Below, one piece after another: positions 41,961-49,127 of a stretch of DNA of 64,000 nt (within the stretch, counting starts at the first letter, position 1; every line of letters starts with the position of its first letter). The notes below the pieces were generated by a model, which saw only the letters and a list, made by a program, of their open reading frames with translations, had not been told where the DNA came from and did no database searches. The translations under genes were made by a program, and so were the position numbers. The stretch covers positions 124,001-188,000 of the forward strand of contig NZ_JAHWXO010000002.1 in assembly GCF_019857205.1 (NCBI RefSeq), written 5' to 3'. This DNA is from Qipengyuania pacifica (GTDB lineage Bacteria; Pseudomonadota; Alphaproteobacteria; Sphingomonadales; Sphingomonadaceae).

Positions 41961-42605
41961 GTGGCGCAGCCGAAGTTCATCATCGTCGACCCCGATTTCG
42001 CCCGCCAGCGCGATCTCGCCTGTGCGCTCGCCGGACTGGGCCTGTCGCATTCGGCCGCCGACCCGCGCGAGATTGCGGAGATATGGCCCGCCCGCTGCCA
42101 GATCTTCGTGCATGACGAAGGGGACCGGCTTGGCGAACTGCACGCATGGCTTGAACGCGGCGGCATGCGCTTCCCGCTGATCCCCTACAGCAGCGCCCCG
42201 TCGATCGAACGGGTGGTGGAGGCGCTGCACAGTTACGGTGCCGTCGGCTATCTCGACTGGCCCTGCACCCACGACCGGCTGTGCCGTACGCTGGCGCTCG
42301 GCGCGGACAAGGCGGAGGAGATCTTCCGCCGCAACCAGGCCTATGCCCGCAGCCGCGCGCTGGTGGAGGTGCTGACCCCGCGCGAACAGGAGGTGCTGGC
42401 AGGCATCTTCAACGGCTGCACGGGCAAGGAGATCGCCCGCGATCTCGGCCTCAGCCCGCGCACGGTGGAAACCTACCGGGCGAACATCTTCACGAAGCTG
42501 GACGTGCGCAACGCGGTGGAGGCGGTGCGGCTATTGGCGGCTGAGCTGCCCGAACTGCATCTGGAACACCTCAGCTACGCGCGGCTCGCGGGTGTGGAGG
42601 GGTGA
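41961..42605 (+). CDS. Receiver-like LuxR-family regulator with atypical receiver
   Basis: The 214-residue protein has a CheY-like N-terminal domain (F-I-I-V-D-P-D-F start, I-F-V-H-D at the phospho-Asp position, Y-S-S-A-P, then G-Y-L-D-W-P) and a C-terminal LuxR HTH (L-T-P-R-E-Q-E-V-L-A-G-I-F-N-G). The conserved Lys before Pro is replaced by Trp. GTG 41961 is chosen because it matches the start of the paralogue at 47082; in-frame ATGs at 41832 and 41868 would add a tail without similarity. It is divergent from the preceding LuxR gene. Confidence 0.78.
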   Translation: MAQPKFIIVDPDFARQRDLACALAGLGLSHSAADPREIAEIWPARCQIFVHDEGDRLGELHAWLERGGMRFPLIPYSSAPSIERVVEALHSYGAVGYLDWPCTHDRLCRTLALGADKAEEIFRRNQAYARSRALVEVLTPREQEVLAGIFNGCTGKEIARDLGLSPRTVETYRANIFTKLDVRNAVEAVRLLAAELPELHLEHLSYARLAGVEG

Positions 42606-42607
42606 GG

Positions 42608-42642
42608 CGCAAACGCGAGCCTCCTTGGCCAAGGAGTTTGCG
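42608..42642 (+). other. Strong hairpin at the island edge, possible terminator
   Basis: CTCCTTGG and CCAAGGAG (42621-42636) form a perfect 8-bp arm palindrome, flanked by CGCAAA (42608-42613) and TTTGCG (42637-42642) that can extend it with a six-base bulge. It starts three bases after the regulator stop and marks the shift to AT-richer sequence. Confidence 0.45.
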
Positions 42643-42777
42643 TTAGGCGTCGCTAAATCGCTTAAGATTTAGTCGGACTTTGGAGCCACGTTCGGCCCAA
42701 AATTGTGCAGCGCTGATGGCTCGGTCTTTACAACGCTAACTTTGTTGTGGAGCTTCTCAAGTAGATTGCGAGGGCAC

Positions 42778-43527
42778 ATGGATAAGATCCGAAATTTCTC
42801 GACGGTATCAGCTGAATACCTTCGTGCTCAGCCCGATAGTAAGAGGGCTGCGATGATCCAAGAGCGCCTCTATAAGATGATCGATTACGCAAAAGGGCGT
42901 TATGATTGGTATGAAGAACAGCGGGAAAAGCGAGTGACGATGGCACTCGGAATGATTGCGCTTTCTGGAGTGGCAATGACCGTAATCATCGGCGCAACTA
43001 AGCCTGGGGGGATCGATGCAAAATCCACCGCATTTTTAGCATCTGGAGCTGTGCTACTTACTGTCTTTCTCACGGCTTTTTCGGTATTTTTGACATATCT
43101 GCGTGGGCAGAACTTGAATTACACTCATAGGAAAGAGCTTACCACCATTTATTCCTGGTATCACTATGGTGTGCCAAAGGATACCGACGTTTGCTTATTA
43201 GAGCACTTAATTTTCGGAAAATATTCAACTAGTCTAATAGGCAGAAATACAAATTTCACGGTCAATAAGAAGCGTAAAACTCTTTCTAACGGTTTCGGTG
43301 ATTTTTGTAGCAAGGTAACACAGTTATGGCAGGACGACCTGTTGCGCTTCGATGAAGATTTACAGCAAGTATATGTTCTTCAAATACTTCAGTCAATATC
43401 TCGAGATAACTTACAAAGGATGAATTCCATTCTTAAGGTAGGAATATTGGCAACCGGGTCGGCCGTTGTTTTTCTGGCAGTGATAATACTTATTTCAGGT
43501 GTGCCGACGCTCCCGGCATCGATTTGA
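42778..43527 (+). CDS. Three-helix membrane protein, first gene of an AT-rich cassette
   Basis: The 249-residue protein has a charged helical N-terminus (1-53, ending E-E-Q-R-E-K-R), a hydrophobic hairpin (TM1 about 54-73, TM2 about 84-108), a polar middle with Tyr/Trp-rich L-T-T-I-Y-S-W-Y-H-Y and a basic K-K-R-K, and a C-terminal helix (220-241). The N-terminal layout (helix, short TM hairpin) resembles SLATT-type two-helix effectors of nucleotide-linked defence systems, but I see no family signature that proves it. Base composition is lower GC than the neighbours. The next gene starts three bases after its stop. Confidence 0.6.
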   Translation: MDKIRNFSTVSAEYLRAQPDSKRAAMIQERLYKMIDYAKGRYDWYEEQREKRVTMALGMIALSGVAMTVIIGATKPGGIDAKSTAFLASGAVLLTVFLTAFSVFLTYLRGQNLNYTHRKELTTIYSWYHYGVPKDTDVCLLEHLIFGKYSTSLIGRNTNFTVNKKRKTLSNGFGDFCSKVTQLWQDDLLRFDEDLQQVYVLQILQSISRDNLQRMNSILKVGILATGSAVVFLAVIILISGVPTLPASI

Positions 43528-43530
43528 ATC

Positions 43531-44241
43531 ATGTACTTCATTCAAAGCGAGCGATTTCTTGATGCCTATCTCAGATGCGCTGAGCATGTAGTCAACGAAG
43601 GGCGTCGCAAAAGCGACATGAATGAAGTGCAAGATCTTGCGTGTCTGATTTCTCCACAGTTGGCAGAATGGACTGAATTCGTCGCTTTCGTGGAGCGCAT
43701 TTCTCAAGATGAAAACCTAAAACATGGTGCGCAGAAGGCTAAGCGCGCTTACGAAAGATTATCAGGCAACATTACAAAGCCAAGCTATATTGGTAGACTA
43801 AAACAGTATCCTTTTCTCAAAGTTGGTACGAACGATTTCACTCCGATTGATCAATTGGCGCTAGTGGCAGAAAAATTTGGGGAAGCCCCGCAATCTTCTA
43901 ATCTATCTTTAAGCGTGTTCCATCCATCGGATCTTCGAGATGCATATCGCCCGGGTTATGTGCCATGCCTCTCATTCATCGATGTGAAATACCGTGACGG
44001 AGAATTACGAACAAAGTTCTTTTTCAGAAGTTGCGATTTTGCAGAGGTAGCTTTGTTCGATTTTCTTCACTGCAGCCGTATCCATTTTTCCATTATGGAG
44101 AATTTTAAAGAGCAAAGACCCGATGTCGATATCCGTGAATCTAAAATACTCTTTTTCTTCAGCCGAGCTTTCACATATAAAAGAAAGCGAGAGCCAATCA
44201 CCGCGATCCGCAATGCTGCTGCACTCGCTTCCGAAACTTAA
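43531..44241 (+). CDS. Thymidylate synthase-like protein
   Basis: This 236-residue protein matches the ThyA core. I-G-R-L-K and P-I-D-Q-L-A-L-V are followed by H-P-S-D-L, V-P-C146-L, Y-R-D-G-E-L and F-R166-S-C-D169, at the same spacing as the catalytic Cys and dUMP-binding R-S-x-D of E. coli ThyA (Cys146, Arg166, Ser167, Asp169). The Asn177 position is Asp177, the change that favours cytidine nucleotides in dCMP hydroxymethylase. His147 is Leu, and the C-terminal folate closure is not recognised. It is likely co-transcribed with the membrane protein. It may modify or sense a pyrimidine nucleotide. Confidence 0.65.
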   Translation: MYFIQSERFLDAYLRCAEHVVNEGRRKSDMNEVQDLACLISPQLAEWTEFVAFVERISQDENLKHGAQKAKRAYERLSGNITKPSYIGRLKQYPFLKVGTNDFTPIDQLALVAEKFGEAPQSSNLSLSVFHPSDLRDAYRPGYVPCLSFIDVKYRDGELRTKFFFRSCDFAEVALFDFLHCSRIHFSIMENFKEQRPDVDIRESKILFFFSRAFTYKRKREPITAIRNAAALASET

Positions 44242-44444
44242 GTTTGTGCGATCGGTCGCGCCGTAGCCGACCCAGCCGGATACCACATTCATTTCGTCGT
44301 ACCCCGCTACATCCCCTAGTCACGCATTAATGGCCACAACGCCAAAACCTGCTATACAGCCGTCATCGCCGGACCTTTCATGGGCCTTTCGGTGACTGAG
44401 AGAAGCTTCGGCATTGCTCCCGCCTAGCGTAGTGGAGCGGTCGC

Positions 44445-44546
44445 ATGCCCACCCAAGTCTTTATACCCCTTCTCGTCGTGACGGCGTTCGTCAGCGCGTG
44501 GCTTCTGGGCGAGTGGATTATCCGCCACCGTCGCCGCGGCAGCTAG
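44445..44546 (+). CDS. 33-residue single-helix membrane peptide
   Basis: ATG 44445 opens a 33-codon frame: a short polar start, a 20-residue hydrophobic helix (F-I-P-L-L-V-V-T-A-F-V-S-A-W-L-L-G), then W-I-I-R-H-R-R-R-G-S with a positive tail, fitting an inner-membrane peptide with N-out or small anchor topology. TGGAG lies ten bases before the start. It is isolated between the AT-rich cassette and the HTH protein gene. The coding call rests on composition and the ribosome site alone. Confidence 0.4.
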   Translation: MPTQVFIPLLVVTAFVSAWLLGEWIIRHRRRGS

Positions 44547-44636
44547 GCGCGCCGCCGCGCGCGCAAAAGGCGCTGTCCTACACGCGATTATCTCTATAGC
44601 TGGACCGGTTCCCTTCCACTTTCGCAAGGTGAACCC

Positions 44637-45977
44637 ATGTCCTTCATGCCCGCCCGTCAGGGTCGTTTCATCTCCGCCGCCGAGCTGGCCGAGGCCGAGG
44701 CCGCCAGGCGCGCCGAAACGCGTGCCAAAGCCGCCAAACCGCCTGCTGCTCCCTCACCGGAAAGCCCTCCCGAACCGCGCACCCGTACCGCCGCGGCGCT
44801 GCGCCAGCGAGGGGAAGGGCAGGGCGCTCCGCCTCTACCCTGCGCAGAACCCGCGCCTGCCCCTGCCGACCTGACCCCTGCCGCCGGGGCATCGCCCGAT
44901 CCCGCGCCCGCCGCACCGCCTGCGCCCGCCAGCTTCCCCGCGCTGGTCGAGGATCTGCCCGGCGACGAGACGCGCGCCCCGCAGACGCAGTTCACGCTCG
45001 ACCTGCGCATCGCCTTCCTTGAAGCGCTGGCGGTCAGCGGCAGCGTGCGTTCCGCCGCGCGGCGGGTGAAAATTTCGCACCAGAGCGTCTATCGCGCGCG
45101 CCGCTCCAGCGCTCCCTTCGGGCGCGCCTGGGATGCGGCCATGGTGATCGCGCGCGGGCAGGCCGAGGCGCTGCTGGCCGATTACGCCATGTCCGGGGTG
45201 GAGGAGGAGGTCTGGTATCACGGCGAGATCGTCGGTACGCGGCGGCGCGTGAGCGACCGGCTGCTGCTCGCCCATCTCGGCCGCCTCGACCGCATGCGCA
45301 CCGACGCGCGGATAGAGGCGCTGGCGGAAGATTTCGACGGCCTGCTGCACCGTATGCGCGCAGGCGAGCCGATCGACGTGGATATGGCCGAGGGGGCCAA
45401 GCCCGCCGCCGCCTGTCCTGACACCTCCGCTCGCCCCGAGCCTGTCGCAGGGCATGGCCCAAGCCACACCTCCGGCACCCCGGAAATTTTATCGCCTGGA
45501 CAGTGTAACACCCGGTCCATGTCTCCGGAAGACGCCCCGCCTCAGCGCGAGGAACGCCATCCCGACGAACCGCCCTGCGACTGCATCGCCGCGCGCAACG
45601 GCACCGATGGCGGCAGGCCGCATTACCGCATGGGCAAGGACGGCTTCGAACCCGTGCTAAGCGCGAAGGGGGAGGGGCCGTGTTGCGGCGAGCCGCGCTG
45701 GCCCGCCTGCCGCGCCTGCCCGCATTACCCGCCCGTCGCGCGGCTGCTCAACGAGATGGAGGACCAGCGCCCCCTCGATGCGCCCGAGCCGGATGAGCTG
45801 GGCGGCGATCCTGCGCAGATCGAGGAATGCCAGATTGCCGCCTTCGAGGCGGGGGACGAGGACTGGTGGCGCTACGGCGTGGACTTCGTCGCCTATGCGA
45901 AGAACGAGTTCGGCGACTGGGCACCTATCGGGGACGAGCAGGAGGGGCACAAGGGCGGGGCTTCCGGGCCGAAGTAG
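44637..45977 (+). CDS. HTH-domain protein of unknown function with a Pro/Ala-rich N-terminus
   Basis: The 446-residue protein opens with a Pro/Ala-rich, likely disordered 100 residues. Residues about 122-157 form a small helix-turn-helix (A-V-S-G-S-V-R-S-A-A-R-R-V-K-I-S-H-Q-S-V-Y-R-A-R-R), like those of phage terminase small subunits. A helical part follows with E-V-W-Y-H-G-E-I-V-G-T-R-R-R-V-S-D-R-L-L. From M295 the chain changes to an acidic, Cys-rich part (P-P-C-D-C, C-C-G-E-P-R-W-P-A-C-R-A-C-P-H-Y) that could be a separate gene. No large terminase subunit is nearby. Very GC-rich. Confidence 0.55.
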   Translation: MSFMPARQGRFISAAELAEAEAARRAETRAKAAKPPAAPSPESPPEPRTRTAAALRQRGEGQGAPPLPCAEPAPAPADLTPAAGASPDPAPAAPPAPASFPALVEDLPGDETRAPQTQFTLDLRIAFLEALAVSGSVRSAARRVKISHQSVYRARRSSAPFGRAWDAAMVIARGQAEALLADYAMSGVEEEVWYHGEIVGTRRRVSDRLLLAHLGRLDRMRTDARIEALAEDFDGLLHRMRAGEPIDVDMAEGAKPAAACPDTSARPEPVAGHGPSHTSGTPEILSPGQCNTRSMSPEDAPPQREERHPDEPPCDCIAARNGTDGGRPHYRMGKDGFEPVLSAKGEGPCCGEPRWPACRACPHYPPVARLLNEMEDQRPLDAPEPDELGGDPAQIEECQIAAFEAGDEDWWRYGVDFVAYAKNEFGDWAPIGDEQEGHKGGASGPK

Positions 45978-46219
45978 GGCGCTGGCGAGGGGCTTGCGGC
46001 GGCTCCGGCCTTGCCCGCAGATGAACCTGTTCCGCATCTCGCAACCGCAGCACGTTTCGTCGCAGGGGCGGGATAGCGCTGGCGGGCGGGGCATTGGGTG
46101 GGTGATGGACCCGGCTGCGGGGCGAGATGATCCCTCCCCTCCCTCACGAACCCCGCGGCCGGCTCCTCCCTCTCCCCCTCACGATCATGCAGGCAGGCAG
46201 GGCCGGTACGCCGGTTCGC

Positions 46220-46918
46220 TCAGACCGAGATGATGCCGAACTTCACGCCCTTGACCGCCGCGGCGGACCGGTCGTTCACCTCCAGCTTGGCGAACAGCCG
46301 CTGGATATAGGTCGATACGGTCGGCAGGCCGATGTTGAGGATCGATGCGATCTCCGAGTTGGTCTTGCCGTGCGCGATCCAGTGCAGGATCTCGACCTCG
46401 CGCGGTGCCAGCCTGGGAAACACGCCCTGCTGGTTGATCCGGTCCAGCTGCGTGTGCGCCGCCTGCATGATCGCCTGCAATTCGTCGATATCGGCGCGCT
46501 GCAGCACTTCGGGGCTTGTCACCTGCCCCAGCGCAAAGATGCCCATCTGCTGGTGCGATCCGAAGGTGGGGATCAGGAAGCCGTCGGTAATTCCGCCCTC
46601 GCGCGCGCGGCCCACGAACTCGCGTTCCGCCGGCGTCAGCGTCCCGCTCTTCCACACGTCGCTCAGCTGGATCGGGTGCCGGTGCCGCGCAACATATTGG
46701 GGGAAGGGGTCGGACTTGCTCAGCCCCTCGTCGCGATAGATGTTCCGCCACGCCTCCGGCAGGCCGCGCAATTCGAAAACCATGGCGCCCGGCTCCTCGG
46801 TCGACGGCACCATATACCCGAACCCCTCGAACCCCTGTTCGCGGAAATGGGCCCCGAGCATGTCGAGCAGCGAATCCCGGTCGGGGCACGCCTTGATCCG
46901 TTTGAGCAGCTCGATCAC
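46220..46918 (-). CDS. LuxR-family regulator with autoinducer-binding-type domain (second copy)
   Basis: The 232-residue protein has the same plan as the regulator at 41080-41784: a ligand-type domain (about 1-165; D-S-L-L-D-M-L-G-A-H-F, L-P-E-A-W) and a LuxR HTH (L-A-P-R-E-V-E-I-L-H-W-I-A-H-G-K-T-N-S-E-I-A). It is divergent from another receiver-like LuxR gene across a region with repeated ATGACAT motifs. No synthase gene is nearby. Confidence 0.85.
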   Translation of the reverse strand: MIELLKRIKACPDRDSLLDMLGAHFREQGFEGFGYMVPSTEEPGAMVFELRGLPEAWRNIYRDEGLSKSDPFPQYVARHRHPIQLSDVWKSGTLTPAEREFVGRAREGGITDGFLIPTFGSHQQMGIFALGQVTSPEVLQRADIDELQAIMQAAHTQLDRINQQGVFPRLAPREVEILHWIAHGKTNSEIASILNIGLPTVSTYIQRLFAKLEVNDRSAAAVKGVKFGIISV

Positions 46919-46936
46919 GCGCAGATCCCTATGTCC

Positions 46937-46982
46937 GTCATGCGGATGACATTGATTCGAATGACATTCAATATCATGTCAT
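46937..46982. promoter_or_regulatory. Operator-like dyads between divergent LuxR genes
   Basis: Two inverted repeats lie together. GTCAT-N4-ATGAC spans 46937-46950. ATGACAT-N8-ATGTCAT spans 46961-46982, with perfect 7-bp arms and lux-box-like size. ATGACAT also recurs at 46946-46952, 15 bases from the copy at 46961. The block sits between the two regulator starts and is a likely binding site for one of them. Confidence 0.6.
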
Positions 46983-47081
46983 ACTGCACAATGTCTCGCA
47001 ATCTTGGCACCTAATCAGTTACACGTAGTTAATCATTATGAACGGAAAGTTCATGGTGGCATAAAAAACAGGGTCGAAAAC

Positions 47082-47684
47082 GTGCAAGACAGACAATTCA
47101 TCGTGGTGGACCGCGACTTTTCTTGTCGCAATCAACTCGCTCACAATCTCTCCCGCAAGGGTTACGTAATCCCCCTCGACCGCATGGAAGAGCTTGGTAC
47201 ACAGCGTCCCAAGGACGCCTGGGTCTTCGTCGGCGACGATGGCGATCAGGTCGAAGCCGCGGCCGATGTGCTCGACCGTGAACTCGAAAGTTTTCCCCTT
47301 GTGGCCTACGGCCGCACCCCGCAGATGAGCCGCGTCCTGGAACTCACCAACGGCCCCTGCGTCGGCTACGTCCAGTGGCCCACAGACGGGATCGAATTCT
47401 GGCGCAGCTTCGAAGCGCTTGAAAAACGTATTCCGCTCCGCTCGGAAGCCGCCCAGGTCGCCGCTCGCGCCCGGCGCATGCTCGCGGTCCTTACCGATCG
47501 CGAACGCGAAATCGCGGAAGGCATCTCGCAGGGGCTGTCGACCAAGGAAATGGCCGAACCGCTCGGCATCAGCCCGCGCACCATCGAGGTGCACCGCGGC
47601 AATATCCTCGCCAAACTCGACGCGCGGAATATGGCGGGGCTGGTCCGGCTCGTGGTTGAATCGGAATTGTCGACGCCCAGCTGA
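47082..47684 (+). CDS. Receiver-like LuxR-family regulator with atypical receiver (second copy)
   Basis: The 200-residue paralogue of the gene at 41961 has the same marks: F-I-V-V-D-R-D-F, V-F-V-G-D at the phospho-Asp position, V-A-Y-G-R-T-P, and G-Y-V-Q-W-P with Trp replacing the usual Lys. The HTH is L-T-D-R-E-R-E-I-A-E-G-I-S-Q-G. GTG 47082 is chosen by alignment with the paralogue; an in-frame ATG at 47004 is possible. It is divergent from the second autoinducer-type LuxR gene. Confidence 0.78.
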   Translation: MQDRQFIVVDRDFSCRNQLAHNLSRKGYVIPLDRMEELGTQRPKDAWVFVGDDGDQVEAAADVLDRELESFPLVAYGRTPQMSRVLELTNGPCVGYVQWPTDGIEFWRSFEALEKRIPLRSEAAQVAARARRMLAVLTDREREIAEGISQGLSTKEMAEPLGISPRTIEVHRGNILAKLDARNMAGLVRLVVESELSTPS

Positions 47685-47706
47685 TCTGCCGGGTGGGGAG
47701 GGGCTG

Positions 47707-48228
47707 TTACGCCGCTGAATCCAGAACGGCGAGTTCCACCGTTCCGCTTCCCGGGCCGATCAGCCCGAGTTCCGTCGCCGCAGCGCGGCTCACATCGATG
47801 ACCCGGCCACCGTGGAAGGGGCCCCGGTCGTTGATGCGGACCGTCACCGTTTTCCCGTTACGCGGGTTGGTGACTTCGACCAGACTGCCGAACGGAAGCG
47901 TCCGATGCGCTGCCGTCATCGCGTTCATGTCGAACTTTTCGCCACTGGCGGTGGGCCGTCCATGGAAGCGTCGGCCGTAATAGGAAGCGACCCCACCCCC
48001 GATCGACGTAGCGACAGGCGATGCATCGACGGGTGGATCGATATGCGACAGGTCGATGGCATTGGCCGCCGGTGCCGGCGCAGTCGGAAGCGCCGTGCGC
48101 GCGACCAGATTGGCGTCGAACGCGGCACTGGCGGTCGCTGTGTTGGCGTTCTCACGCGGCTGAGCCGCGGTTGCGGGCAGCGCAAGGGCTGCAAGAAGTA
48201 CTATGCTGCGAAGCGCGCGATTGGCCAT
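47707..48228 (-). CDS. rlpA: RlpA-like septal ring lytic transglycosylase
   Basis: The 173-residue protein has a signal peptide (ending A-T-A-A), a low-complexity linker, and the double-psi beta-barrel domain with [13 protein letters not shown] and R-I-N-D-R-G-P-F, matching the catalytic RlpA core that cleaves naked glycan strands. A C-terminal SPOR domain is absent, so this short form lacks the usual septal targeting module. GGGAGGT precedes the ATG. Confidence 0.85.
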   Translation of the reverse strand: MANRALRSIVLLAALALPATAAQPRENANTATASAAFDANLVARTALPTAPAPAANAIDLSHIDPPVDASPVATSIGGGVASYYGRRFHGRPTASGEKFDMNAMTAAHRTLPFGSLVEVTNPRNGKTVTVRINDRGPFHGGRVIDVSRAAATELGLIGPGSGTVELAVLDSAA

Positions 48229-48429
48229 AATTCTGGACCTCCCGTTCGGTTCCGGCGTCTATACGGGAGCCTTTCGCAGGAGTCCTTAACAGGGCGGCTA
48301 ACTGCCCCATTCGTGCCACAGTTCATCGTAGTTCGGGAACGACGACGCGCTTTCCTACCGTATTTCGTGGCTGATCGGGGTGCTGGATACCAAGGCTGGT
48401 TGCATGATTCCCGCTCCGTTTTCCGGTCG

Positions 48430-48900
48430 CGGTAAAGCAAATGGGGCCGGCATTGCTGCCGACCCCACTCTCACCGATGCGTGGTCATGTCCGAAGACGA
48501 GAACTTGGCATCCGATGTTTTCCCTTCTGAGCATCCGAAGATGTTCGTCCGGTTCTGTCACCGGCGCTCGCACCGGCATCCGGTTCCGTCCGGCGGCCTA
48601 CCCGGTCGAGTGCGCCAGGTCCGAAGACCCTCGCTTCTGTCCCAGGCCGGCCAGCGATGGGCGGCACCGAGATCGCGCTTCCCATAATGGTCGCTCGCTT
48701 TCATCTGCATCAGGGATCCAGTCCGAAGACCTTTTCTTCTGATGCTTCATCAGCAGACGACCGGTTGGCCCGATCCATAAAAGAAGTTTTCTGCGCTCCG
48801 TCATCGACCCACTTGCGTCAGACCGAAGTCTTCAGCACGTCAGTCTCTGGAAACACATGGACAGCTTCTTCCATGTCTTTCCGGTTTGGATATTCTCCGT
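48430..48900 (-). ncRNA. Candidate structured RNA with five UUCG hairpins
   Basis: On the minus strand five stems close over the very stable C-UUCG-G tetraloop, centred near 48826, 48726, 48624, 48538 and 48494. Their stem sequences differ but stay paired (AGAC/GTCT, GTC/GAC, GGTC/GACC, CATC/GATG). G-U wobbles in the flanking pairs and in the 3' hairpin are valid only on the minus strand. No convincing protein is encoded. I cannot match it to tmRNA, RNase P RNA or 6S RNA. The ends are approximate; the 200 bases up to rlpA show nothing. Confidence 0.45.
48443..48466 (-). terminator. Hairpin ending the candidate RNA
   Basis: On the minus strand, GGGGTCGGCA pairs with TGCCGGCCCC (48443-48466) over a GCAA loop, with one G-U pair. 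It is followed by ATTTGCTTT. The U-run is modest. Confidence 0.5.
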
Positions 48901-49002
48901 AATTTCAAGCCGTTAGGCTCTCAATTTCGTCGAATGTCCGTGCCGTTCCGATGACTTGAAGCTGCTCCCGATGTAGCGATTCGTCCAGCGTGCAAGGCGC
49001 GA

Positions 49003-49047
49003 GTTATCCACTTTCCCCAGATTTGCTTGTGGAGGAAGGTGGATAAC
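49003..49047. other. Dyad of two DnaA-box-like sites
   Basis: GTTATCCACTTTCC (49003-49016) faces its near-perfect complement GGAAGGTGGATAAC (49034-49047) across 17 bases. Each arm contains TTATCCAC, eight of nine bases of the DnaA box TTATCCACA. It lies 80 bases past argG in a gene-free, AT-richer patch. Confidence 0.45.
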
Positions 49048-49127
49048 CAAACGCTTTATCGCAAAATCATAATGTCAGAGGGCTTGGCGGCGTAATATTA
49101 CACTGCCTTGAGCTCTTGTTAGCGTAA

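Noticed and set aside
41080..47684. Prophage or integrative element
   Set aside because: No integrase, tRNA target, att repeats or structural genes were seen; the only phage-like hint is the HTH protein.
48598..48804. A 68-residue minus-strand protein in the rlpA-argG gap
   Set aside because: It crosses two of the UUCG hairpins, lacks a good ribosome site and has no recognisable domain, so RNA is the simpler reading.
48430..48900. tmRNA or RNase P RNA
   Set aside because: No tag-peptide reading frame, TPsiC-like arm or the conserved RNase P segments could be found.
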